Source of the DNA: Linyphia triangularis
Lineage: Eukaryota > Arthropoda > Arachnida > Araneae > Linyphiidae
Direction of reading: 5' to 3'
Length of the DNA: 64,000 nucleotides
Assembly (NCBI GenBank): GCA_963978545.1
Contig: OZ021727.1
Location: 56,432,487 to 56,496,486 of the forward strand
This document shows, in pieces, positions 62,902 through 64,000 of the stretch. Position numbers and translations under genes: made by a program. The notes beneath the pieces were generated by a model. It was given only the letters and a program-made list of their open reading frames with translations, was not told where the DNA came from and searched no databases. Within the stretch, counting starts at the first letter, position 1, and every line of letters begins with the position of its first letter.

Positions 62902-64000
62902 TTCTTTAGTATCAAATTGTCTTGTATTAATTACTGTAGGAACTCAAATAATCAAAGCTCAAATATCATGTTAGTTTTTTCAACGTTATCCTCTTTTCAC
63001 CTATAGTCCGGCAGCCAAATAAGGCTTTTACATCAAACCCATTTTTGCTTTTTAAGTTTTTTTTTTATTGTTTGTATTTCATATTTAGGGCATGTAGATT
63101 AAATACATAAAAAAGTCCATGAAATACCTTTAGGCAACTCTCAGAATTCAAGATGGTGGCCATCCCTGTATAAAATATACAAGTTCCACAAAAATGTGTA
63201 AAATAAAAGTGTAACGTATATTTAGAAATAATTTTTTCTTGAAACTTCATGAACAGTTCTGAAAGTAGTTGTTTTATATATTAGAAATGTCAGATTGTAA
63301 AGGCGGCCATCTTGAATTCATAGTTTTATTAAATTTGTCGGAAATTCATTTTAACAAATGAAAATTAGTAATTTGTGTTTTTTTAATATTTTAACACTAG
63401 GAACAAATAAGGTTCGCTTTTAATGTATACTAAGAACAAAAAGAAGCAGGTAGTGGATTATGGTTTCTGTTGAATACACAAGCATGCATTTTTATTGACA
63501 TCTGCTATGTTTAAACAATTTGATAATTTCGGAACTACAAGTTAGTGCTTTGCCCACTAAAATAGGAATAAATAGTTCTTTCACAATCTCCAAGACTCTG
63601 TTAAGTCTTTAGTATCACTGCCACTGCTTATTAAAGCCTATCAGCAAAATGTAAAATGGGCACAAATATCATCTTGGAGAATGCTTTGAGTGCATTTCCG
63701 AACATTCTGACCAATATGACTACAAGAAAAACTATATTTCTGATATACTTTTTCCCATTGTTGTACCAGATGATGTGACATTAGCTCCAATTAAGCTCTT
63801 AAAGTTAATAAACACTTATGTTATATTGAAATACTTTTGTACATGCTTTCGTTACATAGGCTTGTCCTCTGCATAATGTTTTGTGTCTGTGTACGTAATG
63901 ATTGTTTGAATCAAAATATCTTAGTACAAAAAAAAAAAAAAAATGAGAACAATGAGCAATTAGAACTGAATGAGATTTCTGTAAACAGACATGTTTCTTC
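62902..64000. other. Downstream non-coding sequence
   Basis: No exon or known RNA recognised. It contains an inverted pair GAATTCAAGATGG (63144-63156) and CCATCTTGAATTC (63307-63319) about 160 bp apart, possibly the ends of a small repeat, and an A-tract near 63929-63943. Confidence 0.45.

Overview
This is eukaryotic, AT-rich genomic DNA with intron-split genes and many decayed DNA transposons, Helitrons and tRNA-derived SINEs. Gene structures (long introns, exons of 32-250 bp) and the transposon types suggest an arthropod, most likely an arachnid such as a spider. The taxon is an inference; the sequence does not settle it.

Three protein genes can be assembled exon by exon with every reading frame closing. 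(1) An acyl-CoA-binding protein gene (+, 20573-24780, 4 exons, 89 aa). (2) The TFIIH helicase/translocase XPB (ERCC3 orthologue) on the minus strand, 52346 down to 26397, 20 coding exons, 773 aa, all helicase motifs intact. (3) A tRNA wybutosine methyltransferase, TYW4/LCMT2 type (+, 52642-62838, 10 coding exons, 346 aa), which stops right after the methyltransferase domain and so lacks the usual C-terminal beta-propeller. ACBP and XPB are convergent. XPB and the TYW4-like gene are divergent, with only 295 bp between their start codons, so they probably share a bidirectional promoter.

Region by region. 1-20.5 kb holds no recognisable host gene. It contains two tRNA-SINE insertions with clear target-site duplications, two 1,103-bp copies of one Helitron-like element, and a hAT-like element with an 8-bp target duplication into which a second Helitron, carrying a 148-bp tandem array, has jumped. 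20.5-24.9 kb is ACBP, with a hAT-type MITE in intron 2. 24.9-26.4 kb is the convergent 3' intergenic stretch. 26.4-52.3 kb is XPB, whose introns host a long-TIR mariner relic, a SINE, a piggyBac relic flanked by TTAA, a probable hAT relic of about 3.8 kb, a diverged tandem repeat, a 24-bp perfect hairpin and a small MITE. 52.3-62.9 kb is the TYW4-like gene, with a 65-bp-arm hairpin in intron 6 and a second mariner-type relic with (TA)n tracts in intron 8. The remainder is non-coding.

I found no CRISPR array, no intact transposase, no credible functional tRNA gene and no obviously new multi-gene system. The most notable items are the propeller-less TYW4-like protein, the two hairpin loci, and the nested hAT/Helitron with its polarised 148-bp array.
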